Shown: positions 24,822 through 35,119, numbered from the stretch's first letter. The stretch: 35,190 nt of DNA from Symbiobacteriaceae bacterium (GCA_029239785.1 JARBUG010000081.1:1-35190), one strand, 5' to 3'. Notes: generated by a model not told the origin, from the sequence alone. Numbers and translations are program-made.

Positions 24822-25481
24822 ATGCAGAACGCTGGAGTGAGAGACCGCGTCCAAAAGCTCCTGGAGCAGCACGACCAAAACGAGCGCATGCTTGATGCCT
24901 ACTGGCAGTGGGCGACCAATCCCACACCGCCCGCAGCCGGGTATGCCCTTGAAGAGAACGGCGGCTTTATCGCCACAAACCTGCTTATCAGGTACGGAGA
25001 GCCGGCCATTTCGGTGGTCACACAGCTCTCTGATGAATGCCGTGAGCTGCGCCGGGAGGCCTCCGTGTTTGACGTCCAGCAGGCGGTGCTGGAAGTGCTG
25101 AACGGCCCCGTCGGACAAGGGGTCCGCGACGGGGTGCTGGCCCGCCTGCACGCGGGCAGCCCGGCCCGCCGCTTCCTGGGCGCCTGGCTGGTGGCCAGAG
25201 CGCGCTGGTGCTTCCGGCAGGGGCCGAACGCCTGGATCGCCGGTGAGCTGGACTGGTCGCTGGGCACCGATCTGGAGACCGCCGTGGGCGATGCGCGCTC
25301 GCCTGTCGCCTGCCACCTGTTCGGCGAGTCGGTGGCAGAGGCCGATATCGTGCGGGAGGCGATGGCCGTGGGCATCGTCAACCGGCTCTTTTACCGCAGC
25401 CAGGCGGGGCGCATGGAGCCGAAGCTCCGGCCCGGGCCGCGCATTCCGTTATCATCCATCGCGTATGCCGATCGAACCTGA
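24822..25481 (+). CDS. Protein of unknown function, 219 residues
   Basis: I do not recognise this protein. It has no signal peptide or membrane segment. The N-terminus is a charged helix (VRDRVQKLLEQHDQNERMLD), followed by alpha-helical stretches such as DECRELRREASVFDVQQAVL and a Trp-rich segment near 125-150. The start is ATG 24822, 7 nt after GGAGGGG; that site is buried in a stable hairpin, so translation may be controlled. It stands alone between the palindromic repeat and another unknown gene. Codon use is like the host's. Confidence 0.75.
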   Translation: MQNAGVRDRVQKLLEQHDQNERMLDAYWQWATNPTPPAAGYALEENGGFIATNLLIRYGEPAISVVTQLSDECRELRREASVFDVQQAVLEVLNGPVGQGVRDGVLARLHAGSPARRFLGAWLVARARWCFRQGPNAWIAGELDWSLGTDLETAVGDARSPVACHLFGESVAEADIVREAMAVGIVNRLFYRSQAGRMEPKLRPGPRIPLSSIAYADRT

Positions 25482-25536
25482 CGCGTACCATTCACGTATG
25501 AGATGGTAGAGCAGGTTTCGCTGAGGGGGTGTGCCG

Positions 25537-25833
25537 GTGGACGCCGCACAGGTATCGGTGCGGAACCCGTTTGCGTTCCGGGAGTGCCTCGAAGTGGCGC
25601 TGGAGGTCACCTGGCCTGACGTGGCGCAGGAGCAGGCCGACGCACTTCGCACCCTGCTCAGGGCGATTCCCTGTAAGGTAGCCGCCGCCCAACTGCCCAT
25701 GGGCCCGTGCGAGCGCCAGGCGCTGCTGGCCTGCGGCGCCCATTTTCGGCGGAGCCGGACGTGGTACTGGCTGCGGTCCGACCTGAGCGAAGCCTGGACC
25801 GATATGGAGCACCAACTGCAGCGCAATCTGTGA
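25537..25833 (+). CDS. Small protein of unknown function, 98 residues
   Basis: I do not recognise this protein. It is soluble-looking, with the middle stretch EQADALRTLLRAIPCKVAA and a Trp/Arg-rich end (RRSRTWYWLRSDLSEAWTD). GTG 25537 is chosen because GAGGGGG (25523-25529) is 7 nt upstream; GTG 25531 would be too close. A terminator follows the stop codon. Nothing nearby suggests a function. Confidence 0.6.
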   Translation: MDAAQVSVRNPFAFRECLEVALEVTWPDVAQEQADALRTLLRAIPCKVAAAQLPMGPCERQALLACGAHFRRSRTWYWLRSDLSEAWTDMEHQLQRNL

Positions 25834-25838
25834 ATGAA

Positions 25839-25877
25839 AGGCACCCCGCGGGTTGAATCCCCGGGGTGCCTGTTTTT
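25839..25877 (+). terminator. Intrinsic terminator before the CotS-like gene
   Basis: The arms AGGCACCCC and GGGGTGCCT are followed by GTTTTT. It isolates the CotS-like gene from the upstream gene, so the kinase gene must have its own promoter in about 65 bp. Confidence 0.85.
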
Positions 25878-25942
25878 GCCCATGCTACATAACATGGAGG
25901 AGCAAGGGTTGCCGGGACGGCGCCCGGAACTGGGAGGAATCG

Positions 25943-27109
25943 ATGTTGGAAAGTGGTTCTGCACGCAAGAGCAGGGCCGAGCGTCCCAAAACCGACAACA
26001 TGAAGCCAGTTGTCTGGCTTCCGCCTGGGGCCCCGGTCCTGGTGTCGTCCAACGTGGATGCACGGCGCCTGCAGAGCAGTGGGAAGCCGAAGCAGGCTGA
26101 GGGGCGGCAGCCCGGGCAGCCTGAGACGAAGCCACCGGCAGGCGCAACGTCGGCGGGCAGCGAGAAGCGCCGCACTGACGAGCGGCCGTCGAAGTCCTCA
26201 TCCCGGCGGTCGGAGAAGGCGTCCAGAGAGTCCTCGTCCGGCCGGGCGGCCAAATCCGGCAAGTCGTCGGAGTCTTCGTCATCAAGCCGGTCGGGCCAGA
26301 AGACGGGATCGTCCCGGGGCAGGGCAGGCGGGCCGATTCGCTTCGCCGAGCGGCTGCCAGTGGCCCATGCCTCCGGCAGTTGGCAGATTCCCGACTCGTG
26401 GGACCTGCCAGAGGCCGAAGTGACCCGGCTGGGCCCTGACGGCGAAGTGCCCATTCCCGCCGATGTCGACACGGCGGCCCAGGCTGTGATGAAGCTGTAC
26501 GACATGAGAGTCAGCGCCATCAACCTGGTTACCAGCAAGCCGGATAAAGGCGGCGCCATCTGGCGGATTGAGACGAACCACGGCCCGCGCAGCCTCAAGC
26601 TGCTGCACCGGGAGGCACAGCGGAGTCTGTTTAGCATCGGGGCGCAGGAGTACCTGGTGAAGCAGGGCGCCCGGGTCCCGCCCCTGGTCCGCACACGGTC
26701 CGGGGAGATTTGTGTGCAGACGGGCAGGAAGCTCTGGATTGTGACCGACTGGATCGAGCCCCTGATTCCTGCCACCAAGGTGGACCTGGAGGGGGCGGCC
26801 GCCCTTTGTCACGGCCTGGGCGAGTTCCAGAAGCTGTCACGGGGGTACGTGCCACCGCAGGGCGCCCGGTACACCACGCGCCTGGCCCGGTGGCCGAATG
26901 CCTACCGGAAGATCTTGTCGAAGATCGGCTGGTTCCGCGAGATTGCGCAGGCGTACCGGGAGTTCCCGGTTTCGCAGACCCTGCTCTCCGTGGTTGATAC
27001 CTTCGAGCAGCAGGCGCGGGACGCCATCGCCCGGCTGGAGGCGTCGGCGTACGAGTCGCTGGTCGCCCGGGGCGAGCAGGCTTGGGGCATCGTGCATCAG
27101 GATAGATGA
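25943..27109 (+). CDS. CotS-like spore coat kinase, N-terminal part (gene split by element 1)
   Basis: This is the 5' part of a CotS-family gene. These spore coat proteins have an aminoglycoside-phosphotransferase/choline-kinase-like fold. ATG 25943 has GGGAGGA 4 nt upstream. Residues 1 to about 130 are low-complexity and rich in Ser, Lys and Arg, as in coat proteins. The kinase part starts near VMKLYDMRVSAINLVTSKPD and continues through WRIETNHGPRSLKLLHRE and LWIVTDWIEPLIP. The frame ends in GIVHQDR-stop at 27109. HQD is the first half of the catalytic loop, so this product alone should be inactive. The rest (YGWSN onward) resumes in frame at 30995 beyond a 3,892-bp element. Codon 387 spans the junction. 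Confidence 0.88.
   Translation: MLESGSARKSRAERPKTDNMKPVVWLPPGAPVLVSSNVDARRLQSSGKPKQAEGRQPGQPETKPPAGATSAGSEKRRTDERPSKSSSRRSEKASRESSSGRAAKSGKSSESSSSSRSGQKTGSSRGRAGGPIRFAERLPVAHASGSWQIPDSWDLPEAEVTRLGPDGEVPIPADVDTAAQAVMKLYDMRVSAINLVTSKPDKGGAIWRIETNHGPRSLKLLHREAQRSLFSIGAQEYLVKQGARVPPLVRTRSGEICVQTGRKLWIVTDWIEPLIPATKVDLEGAAALCHGLGEFQKLSRGYVPPQGARYTTRLARWPNAYRKILSKIGWFREIAQAYREFPVSQTLLSVVDTFEQQARDAIARLEASAYESLVARGEQAWGIVHQDR
27097..27102 (+). repeat. Left attachment core of element 1
   Basis: TCAGGA forms the left junction. The predicted crossover dinucleotide is the central AG (27099-27100). The recombinase stop codon (TGA on the minus strand) lies within this core. Confidence 0.8.
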
Positions 27110-28650
27110 TCTTCCAGGCCAACGAGGCGGCTGACCACGCCGGCCACGGCCCCGGGGAGGTCCCGGTGCCAGGCGATGGTGACGCTGGGCGGCCCGGTGG
27201 CGGGGCGGAAGAGGGTGACTGACTCGGTGATTTGCTGGAGGAGCCAGCGGCGGCGGGGGATCGGGAGCGTTTCCCACAGGTCTGTGGCCGTAGGCGCTGC
27301 GGTCGTTTTGGGGTCGCCGTGGGCCAGGCGTGCCTGCGCTTCCTGTTCTTCCCGGGCGATGGCAGCGAGTTCCCGGGTGTAGAGGGGGGCTGCCAGGTCG
27401 CCGCTCCGGTAGTCGGCGTCCAGGCGGCGGCGGCGGGCTGCGAGGGCGGAGAGCTGCCGGCGGTTGCGGGCTTCGGCCTGCGCCCGCCGGCTGGCCTGCA
27501 GGGTGTCCATGGCCCGGGCGAGGTCGCTTTCCAAGCCGCTGGAGCTCAGGCAGGTCCGGACCTGCGCCGCGATGATGGCGTCGGCATCGCCCGCCGGGAC
27601 GTGCCGGGCGCCGCACGCGGCCTTGCCCGCCAGTCGGCGCCGGGCGCAGCAGTAGTAGCGGTGCTGCCCGGCGCCTTTGCCCGCCATGGGCGCCCCGCAC
27701 TGGCAGCGGGCCAGGCCGGAGAGGAGGTAGGGGCCGGGCCGGGCCCGGGGCGGGGGAGCCCCGGGTGACGCCACGCCCCGCCCCCGGCGCAGGGCTTGCG
27801 CCGCCTCCCACAGGGCCCGGTCCACAATCGCCGGGAAGGCCCCCTCGGCCCGGGCCAGCATGGCCGCCCGGCTGCGGCGCCCATACTCCAGCACCCCCGC
27901 ATAGGCCGGGTTGGCCAACACCCGCCGCACCGCCAGCGCCGTCCACGCCCGGCCCGTACCCGCCCGGCCCAGGGAGCGGGCGATCTCCGCCGGCCCCTCA
28001 CCGCTCACGTACGCCCTGAACACCTCCCGCACCACCGCTGCCTCATCCTCCACAACGGCAAACGTGCCCGGCGACGGCCCCCGCACAAAGCCAAACGGCG
28101 GGCGAAAGCCGGGATTAAACCCCTGCTCGGCCCGCTTCACCTTCCCCGACATGGTGCGCTCCCGAATCAAGTTCCGCTCATACTCGGCGAACGAAATCAG
28201 CAGGTAGAAGAACATCTTGCCGGCCGGCGTCACGGTGTTGATCTCCTCCGTGGTAGAGCGCACAAAGCAGCGGCCTTCCCACTCCTTTAACACAAGATCG
28301 ACAATATCGACCACCGATCGTGACAGCCGATCGATTTTATACACAACCACACACTCGACCGCCCCGCGCCGCACATCGGCCCGCAGCCGGGTGAGCGCCG
28401 GACGCTCCAGGTTGCCGCCACTGTAACCATCATCGATATAGATGCGGGACTCATCGCAGATCCAGCCCTGGGAGAGCAAAAAGTGGCGGCACCGCTCCTG
28501 CTGCACCGCCAGAGTCGTGCCTTCTGACTGATCGTCGGTCGACCAGCGAATGTAAATGGCAACCCGGGCCGGGTCGATCGCCTGCACGGGCATCCCCCCC
28601 GGGGATACCCTATGCCCAGGGCCAGGCACCCTTTCTGCGGGTTTTGGCAT
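27097..28650 (-). CDS. Large serine recombinase of element 1
   Basis: A 517-residue (or shorter) site-specific recombinase. The catalytic domain has VAIYIRWSTDDQ with the nucleophilic Ser, then VVYKIDRLSRSVVDI and YERNLIRERTMSGK. A recombinase domain follows (GFRPPFGFVRG, AVRRVLANPAYAGVLEYG). A zinc-ribbon-type domain follows that, with RCQCGAPM and YYCCARRR. The C-terminal third is a coiled coil rich in Arg and Ala. The start is unsure: ATG 28650 opens the frame, while ATG 28593 (MPVQAIDPARV) fits the usual N-terminus better. Its last two codons, Ser and stop, lie in the att core. It lies at one end of the element, as is common for these enzymes, and should catalyse integration and, perhaps with a helper, excision. 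Confidence 0.93.
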   Translation of the reverse strand: MPKPAERVPGPGHRVSPGGMPVQAIDPARVAIYIRWSTDDQSEGTTLAVQQERCRHFLLSQGWICDESRIYIDDGYSGGNLERPALTRLRADVRRGAVECVVVYKIDRLSRSVVDIVDLVLKEWEGRCFVRSTTEEINTVTPAGKMFFYLLISFAEYERNLIRERTMSGKVKRAEQGFNPGFRPPFGFVRGPSPGTFAVVEDEAAVVREVFRAYVSGEGPAEIARSLGRAGTGRAWTALAVRRVLANPAYAGVLEYGRRSRAAMLARAEGAFPAIVDRALWEAAQALRRGRGVASPGAPPPRARPGPYLLSGLARCQCGAPMAGKGAGQHRYYCCARRRLAGKAACGARHVPAGDADAIIAAQVRTCLSSSGLESDLARAMDTLQASRRAQAEARNRRQLSALAARRRRLDADYRSGDLAAPLYTRELAAIAREEQEAQARLAHGDPKTTAAPTATDLWETLPIPRRRWLLQQITESVTLFRPATGPPSVTIAWHRDLPGAVAGVVSRLVGLEDHLS

Positions 28651-28881
28651 TCCCGCAGCCGCCCTTGGCGCAAGTTGCGTCTCTGGCCGGAGGGTCTGCT
28701 GCTGGCTAATTTACGCTATCTATCAGTGGGTCTTTCTACCCTGAATACTTCCTATAGCATCCACTTTTGCATGTGAGGAATAATCACGACGCATAAGTGA
28801 ATTTCGTGAGGCTGATAGGACTTTTTCGGAAGGTCCGCCAAGTACCCTATTTATGATCTGTGCGTGACAACAGAAAGGGGT
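28651..28881. other. Divergent intergenic region between recombinase and hppA
   Basis: This 230-bp stretch must hold the promoters for both genes. TATGAT near 28852-28857 could be the hppA -10, without a good -35. A short GGAC/GTCC hairpin is visible around 28822-28840. No other gene or repeat is seen. Confidence 0.4.
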
Positions 28882-30912
<2,031 letters not shown>

Positions 30913-30927
30913 GAAAGGCGTGCAAAT

Positions 30928-30964
30928 AGGGCGGCAGCGACTTGTCTGGTCGTTGCCGCCCTTT
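30928..30964 (+). terminator. Intrinsic terminator after hppA
   Basis: A long stem has arms AGGGCGGCAGCGAC and GTCGTTGCCGCCCT, followed by TT. It lies just inside the right end of element 1 and insulates the kinase fragment from hppA transcription. Confidence 0.9.
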
Positions 30965-30988
30965 CGTATTGGCTTTCGCGATCATTTG

Positions 30989-30994
30989 TCAGGA
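30989..30994 (+). repeat. Right attachment core of element 1
   Basis: TCAGGA here is in the same orientation as the left core at 27097-27102. Direct orientation means recombination would excise the element as a circle. Confidence 0.8.
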
Positions 30995-31316
30995 CTATGG
31001 ATGGTCCAACGGCCAGATGGGGCCGGGAGGCATCTGGATCATCGACCTGGATGGCGTCTCCTTTGACCTGGGCATCCGGGACCTGCGCAAGCTGATCACC
31101 AGCACCATGGATGATATGGGCGTGTGGGATGTGACCTGGATTCGCGGCATGATCGATGCCTACAACAAGGCGCATCCCATCGACGCCGACCTCTATCAGG
31201 TCCTGCTGATCGATATGTCGCTGCCCAACGAGTTCTACAAGCATGTAAAGGGAGGCGTTACCAAAAAGTACATCTTGTCTCTGAAATGTGGTAACATAGT
31301 GCCCGAGGTGAGGTGA
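30995..31316 (+). pseudogene. CotS-like spore coat kinase, C-terminal continuation (also truncated by element 2)
   Basis: This frame continues the kinase gene cut at 27102. It reads YGWSNGQMGPGG, then WIIDLDGVSFDLGIRDLRK (metal-binding Asp region, equivalent to the DFG motif), then DDMGVWDVTWIRGMIDAYN and LLIDMSLPNEFYKHVKG. No start codon or ribosome site of its own is visible, so it is expressed only if joined to the 5' part. After KHVKG (about 31252) the sequence changes character and runs into the start of a second recombinase gene. CotS-family proteins usually continue for some tens of residues past this point, so the true C-terminus is probably beyond element 2, outside the window. Confidence 0.85.
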
Positions 31317-32806
31317 CGGTGTACGCACGGATCTATACTCGGGTTTCCACGGAAGAGCAGGCCACGTCGGGTTTCTCCCTTGGCGCGCAAAAAGAACGCC
31401 TGGAGGCGTTCTGTGTGTCGCAGGGGTGGGAGATCGCTGGCCGATACATCGACGAGGGCGTCTCAGCCAAAGACCTTAACCGCCCTGAGTTTCAGCGGAT
31501 GATGGATGAGGTCGACAAGGGCGACGTGATCCTGGTGTACAAGCTTGACCGACTCACCCGCAGCGTGCGGGACCTGGACGACCTTCTGAGGGAGTTCGAT
31601 ACCCGGGGCGTGCTGTTCCGGTCGGTCACCGAGCAGTTTGACACCACGACCGCCACGGGGCGCCTGTTCATCCGCATGGTCGCTGAGATGGCTCAGTGGG
31701 AGCGGGAGACCATCGCGGAGCGGTCAGCCTTTGGCAAGCAGAAGAAGGCAGCTTCGGGCGAGTGGGGAGGGGGCACCGTTCCTCTTGGCTACATGGGCGT
31801 CCCCTCTGAGCGCACGAAGGCAGGCCGTTCCCTTCTGAAGTTGGTGCCCGACCCTGAGCGTGCCCACTTCATCCCCCTGATTTTTGAGAAGTACCTATCC
31901 GGTCTGGGTATCCGGGGCGTGGCGCTGTGGCTCAACAACGAGTTGGGCGCCCGTACTCCGCAAGGGTGTAAGTTTCACGCCATAACCGTCCGGCGCATCC
32001 TTACCAATCCGATCTACTGTGGCGACGTCGAGAGCGGACGGCGCCGGCGTGGCAGGCCTAAGGTGCGGGTCCAGGGGACTCATGAGCCGCTGATCAGTCG
32101 GGAGATGTTCGAGCGGGTCCAGGAGATGTTTGAGATCCACAAGACTTACGCGCCGCGACAAGCAACCGGGCGTTTCCCCCTGTCGGGTGTTGCCCGCTGC
32201 GGGATTTGTGGCGGACGTGTCGACGGGAATCTGCGGAGCGAGAACAAGGAGAACCGCCTCTATAAGTGCCACAACTACGCCCTGGGCACCGGATGTGCCC
32301 CGGCGGGACAGCGGTCCCTTGCATCCGTTTCAGCCCGTCTCGCGGAAGAGAACCTGATACGGGAAATTGAACGCCTGCACCAGGACCCGTCCTCCCTGGA
32401 ACGCCTCTTGGCCGATTTTGCGGCTGAGGCGGCGACCAGGACGGGGCTGACGCAGGCGGAGAGGAAGCGTATGGAGCAGGATTTAGCCGAGGCCGAGGGA
32501 GCACTCGACCGCTGGAAGCGCCTCTTTGAGAAGGGACATATCGAGGACGAGGAGTATCTGGCCGAGGTAAAGCCACATCGACAGCGGATCAAGCAACTAA
32601 AGGAGCGACTCGCCGAGTACGACGCGCAAGCGGTCGAGGTACCGTCACTATCGGATCTGGGCGCCTTTGCGATCAACTTCCGTGAGTCCTGGGAAGCCCT
32701 GGAGATGCCGGAGCAGAAGGCGTTGCTGCAGCAGTTTGTCAGGGCGTTCAGGGTTCAGATCCTGCTCTTTCCTGACCGGCGTGTAGAGCTCCGGCCTGCG
32801 CTCTAG
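31313..32806 (+). CDS. Large serine recombinase of element 2
   Basis: A 497-residue site-specific recombinase. The catalytic part has ARIYTRVSTEEQ (Ser nucleophile), VILVYKLDRLTRSVRDLDD and MAQWERETIAERSAFGK. The recombinase domain (VPLGYMGV, ITVRRILTNPIYCGDVESG), a zinc-ribbon-like part (RCGICGGR, YKCHNY) and a long coiled coil (about residues 350-440) follow. It differs clearly from the element 1 enzyme, so the two elements are unrelated insertions. GTG 31313 overlaps the preceding frame by 4 nt; GTG 31319 is better spaced from GAGGTGA and may be the true start. As the first gene of the element it probably integrated it into the CotS-like gene. Confidence 0.93.
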   Translation: MTVYARIYTRVSTEEQATSGFSLGAQKERLEAFCVSQGWEIAGRYIDEGVSAKDLNRPEFQRMMDEVDKGDVILVYKLDRLTRSVRDLDDLLREFDTRGVLFRSVTEQFDTTTATGRLFIRMVAEMAQWERETIAERSAFGKQKKAASGEWGGGTVPLGYMGVPSERTKAGRSLLKLVPDPERAHFIPLIFEKYLSGLGIRGVALWLNNELGARTPQGCKFHAITVRRILTNPIYCGDVESGRRRRGRPKVRVQGTHEPLISREMFERVQEMFEIHKTYAPRQATGRFPLSGVARCGICGGRVDGNLRSENKENRLYKCHNYALGTGCAPAGQRSLASVSARLAEENLIREIERLHQDPSSLERLLADFAAEAATRTGLTQAERKRMEQDLAEAEGALDRWKRLFEKGHIEDEEYLAEVKPHRQRIKQLKERLAEYDAQAVEVPSLSDLGAFAINFRESWEALEMPEQKALLQQFVRAFRVQILLFPDRRVELRPAL

Positions 32807-32918
32807 CTTTGCGCTCGTTGGCCCGGCGCTGCCCGATGTAAAGGAGGCGATAGAACTCCTTGGCAGCTTCGGGCCATTCCTCATGGGGTTTGTCGAACCA
32901 GTCCGGAGTCAGCGCCAA
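32748..32918 (-). CDS. Small unknown protein of element 2, 56 residues
   Basis: This short minus-strand gene is supported mainly by its translation signals: AAAGGAGG at 32933-32926 lies 7 nt before TTG 32918. The product starts MALTPDWFDKPHEEWPEAAK, then EFYRLLYIGQRRANERKARA. Its end overlaps the 3' end of the recombinase gene on the other strand by 59 bp. There is no recognisable domain. It could be a small regulator or excision helper of the element; that is speculation. Confidence 0.55.
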   Translation of the reverse strand: MALTPDWFDKPHEEWPEAAKEFYRLLYIGQRRANERKARAQAGALHAGQERAGSEP

Positions 32919-32999
32919 GGCACAACCTCCTTTGATGGCGGCGGTCACTTAATGGTATGTGGGAAGACGCGGTTTCGGCCCCCCAACGTAAGAGTACCG

Positions 33000-33030
33000 A
33001 AAAAGCCCGGCCAATTCCTTTGGCCGGGCA
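33000..33030 (-). terminator. Intrinsic terminator of the TraD-like gene
   Basis: The perfect 10-bp arms GCCCGGCCAA and TTGGCCGGGC are followed, on the minus strand, by six T. It lies 35 bp after the stop of the TraD-like gene. Confidence 0.88.
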
Positions 33031-33064
33031 TCGTTCTAGCTCTGAGCATAACCAACAGGTGGTT

Positions 33065-33340
33065 CTATTGCTCGTTCGGAGTGTCGACGGTTGCCATAAG
33101 TTGGGCAAACCAGACCTTGAGTTCAGCGGTCTCTTGCACCTGGTCCTGGAACGCCTGCGCCTTGGCCGGGGTGTCCATCCCCAGCCGGTCCATGATGGCG
33201 CCGATCTGGATCAGGCGCCGGGTGCGTTCCTTCCTCGCCTGCTGCTTCAGTTGCTGGGCCAGGAGGCGCTTTTGCGCCTCCAACTGACGAATGCGGGTCT
33301 CCGTGTCGCTCATTCGCTGCTCTACTGACTTTCCTGCCAT
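33065..33340 (-). CDS. TraD/MobC-like relaxosome accessory protein
   Basis: A 91-residue, highly charged helical protein. After MAGKSVEQRMSD comes a coiled coil (ETRIRQLEAQKRLLAQQLKQ). The phrase KERTRRLIQIGAIMDRLGMD resembles the KxRTRRLIELGG motif of Ti-plasmid TraD proteins and other small MOBQ accessory proteins. Such proteins sit at oriT with the relaxase. ATG 33340 is preferred because GGGAGGG is about 9 nt upstream. It is divergent from the relaxase gene, with the oriT candidate between them, which supports the call. Confidence 0.72.
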   Translation of the reverse strand: MAGKSVEQRMSDTETRIRQLEAQKRLLAQQLKQQARKERTRRLIQIGAIMDRLGMDTPAKAQAFQDQVQETAELKVWFAQLMATVDTPNEQ

Positions 33341-33521
33341 CGCCTGCGCCCTCCCTCGTAGGTCTCTACGTTGGACTACGCAGGTTGGGCGATCCTTGCT
33401 CGGTTTCGGCGCGTGTTTCTCCTGGTGGCACACGTGCCCCGAGCGTGTGCGCACCCCCCAGCGAAAACGAAGGCATCCCCATTCTCACGTCGCGGCCCCG
33501 GGTGTTACCCTAATCCCGAGC

Positions 33522-33562
33522 GAAGCGAAGGGCGCAACTATACATCGGCTGCGCCGATGTGT
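33522..33562. other. Candidate origin of transfer (oriT) of MOBQ type
   Basis: On the minus strand a hairpin with arms ACATCGGC and GCCGATGT and a 3-nt loop (plus-strand 33542-33560) is followed by ATAGTTGCGCCCTT. That matches the hairpin-plus-nick-region plan of Ti, RSF1010 and pIP501 origins, whose nick region contains TGCGCCCT. By analogy the nick would fall in TTGCG/CCC, opposite plus-strand positions 33532-33533. It lies between the TraD-like and relaxase genes, the expected place. Confidence 0.78.
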
Positions 33563-33691
33563 TGCGGCATGGGGCACTGCCCCCTGCACCCCCGGCCCGG
33601 GCGCCGATCACGCATCTGCGATGCGTGACGCGACCCCCGCCCGGTGCCGGAAGGAGCACCCGAGCATCCGAACCAGGGAGGTGGGCACCGA

Positions 33692-35086
33692 GTGGCGATC
33701 TACTACATGAACGTCCAGATCATCGGCCGCAGCGCTGGCCGCACGTCCACCGGTGCGGCAGCCTACCGGGCCGGGGAGCGCATCGTCGACGAGCGCACCG
33801 GGCAGGTCTACGACTACACCCGGCGCCGGGGTGAGATTGAGTCGGAGATCCTGGCGCCCCAGGGGGCGCCTGAGTGGGTACAGGAACGCTCCCGTCTCTG
33901 GAACGAGGTGGAGAAGGCAGAGCGCAGGGGCGACGCCCAGGTCGCTCGGGAGATCGTCTTAGCCTTCCCCAAGGAACTCGGCGCAGAGCAGCAGCGGGAG
34001 TTGATCCGGGCCTACGTGCGGGAGGAGTTCGTCTCCAAGGGGATGGTGGCGGACGTGGCCATCCACCGGAACCCCAACAACCCGCACGCACACATCATGC
34101 TCACTCTGCGGGAGATCGGGCCGGAAGGGTTCTCTGCCAAGAAGAACAGGGAGTGGAATCGGCCCGAGGCCCTGGAGCGGTGGCGGGCGTCGTGGGCGGA
34201 GCACGCCAACCGCGAACTTGACCGGGCAGGCCGCGAGGAGCGAATCGACCATCGAAGTCTGGCAGAGCAGGGGGTGGAGCGCCTTCCCCAGGTCCACCTA
34301 GGGCCGCATGCGTCTGCCCTGGAGCGGCAGGGCGTCGCAACGGAGAAGGGGGACCACAACCGCCAAGTACAGCAGCACAACGCTGTCGTCATCGACCTGG
34401 AGAAGGCACGGAACGAACGGCAAGCTCTGGCCATGGAGAAGGCGGCCGACGAACGGTATGCGCGGCGTCTGGGCGCCGGCTGGACGCCCGACGACGCCAA
34501 GTTATTGGCCTACCTTGAGTCCCACTATGCCGGGGAAGCCGAACTGACGCAGCAGGGAGTGCGCAATCTCTACGAGGAGCAGCAGGAGGCCCTGAGCGGG
34601 ATAGAGCGACGCATCGGTCAGGTGAACGTCCTGGACAGCACGATACGGGAGGCGGAACGAGAGCTTCACCTGCACCGAGCCGCCCAGGAGGCCCTCAAGA
34701 ATCACGAAACGCCGTTGGCAACGGTTAAGCGGTGGTTCAGCCAGTCAGCCCGCGAGGCCAACCAGGAAGCCCAGTGGCGAGTCAAGTCCTCTGAGCGCAC
34801 GCTTCAGCACCTTGGAGTGTCCTCTGAGGCCGATCTGACCCAACGCAAAGGTCAGCTCACAGCACTGAGGGCAGAAGTCCCTCAGTTGAGACAGCGGGCG
34901 GAAGACATCAAGGGCGCCCTTGGGTTCCTGGAGAAGGGGCTCAAGGGGTTCGAGCGTGCAGTGGATCGGCAGCGCCAGGCGCGGGAACGAGAGCAGCTAG
35001 AGCGTGATCGGGCGATGGCCCGGGAATACGAGCGCAGGTTCGAGCGCGAGCGTGACCGGGGGCGTGACTCAGGACGCGGACGCTAA
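33692..35086 (+). CDS. mobA: MobA/MobL-family relaxase (MOBQ)
   Basis: A 464-residue relaxase that would nick oriT and lead DNA transfer. The N-terminal catalytic domain has the start VAIYYMNVQIIGRSAGRTST (Tyr residues close to the N-terminus; catalytic Tyr is among them), then AAYRAGERIVDERTG, then the metal-binding HRNPNNPHAHIMLTLRE. The C-terminal half is a long, charged coiled coil (for example EEQQEALSGIERRIGQ) and ends in RERDRGRDSGRGR. No helicase domain is present, unlike TraA of Ti plasmids. GTG 33692 is chosen because AGGGAGGTGG precedes it. Transfer proteins are not seen, so transfer would need a helper system. Confidence 0.9.
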   Translation: MAIYYMNVQIIGRSAGRTSTGAAAYRAGERIVDERTGQVYDYTRRRGEIESEILAPQGAPEWVQERSRLWNEVEKAERRGDAQVAREIVLAFPKELGAEQQRELIRAYVREEFVSKGMVADVAIHRNPNNPHAHIMLTLREIGPEGFSAKKNREWNRPEALERWRASWAEHANRELDRAGREERIDHRSLAEQGVERLPQVHLGPHASALERQGVATEKGDHNRQVQQHNAVVIDLEKARNERQALAMEKAADERYARRLGAGWTPDDAKLLAYLESHYAGEAELTQQGVRNLYEEQQEALSGIERRIGQVNVLDSTIREAERELHLHRAAQEALKNHETPLATVKRWFSQSAREANQEAQWRVKSSERTLQHLGVSSEADLTQRKGQLTALRAEVPQLRQRAEDIKGALGFLEKGLKGFERAVDRQRQAREREQLERDRAMAREYERRFERERDRGRDSGRGR

Positions 35087-35119
35087 TACACTACCATGCC
35101 GCCCGGCTTGACAAGGAAA

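Noticed and set aside
25878..25942. A mother-cell sigma-K or sigma-E promoter before the CotS-like gene
   Set aside because: A CATA at 25888-25891 resembles a -10, but no matching -35 lies at the right distance. The promoter cannot be named from the sequence.
30913..30988. A separate start codon and short gene for the right-hand kinase fragment (reading from 30942)
   Set aside because: The residues before CQDYGWSN come from the hppA terminator region, show no family similarity and lack a ribosome binding site.
33360..33690. A gene in the gap between the TraD-like gene and the relaxase
   Set aside because: Short frames there have no ribosome sites or recognisable domains. The oriT hairpin and the two upstream regions explain the stretch.
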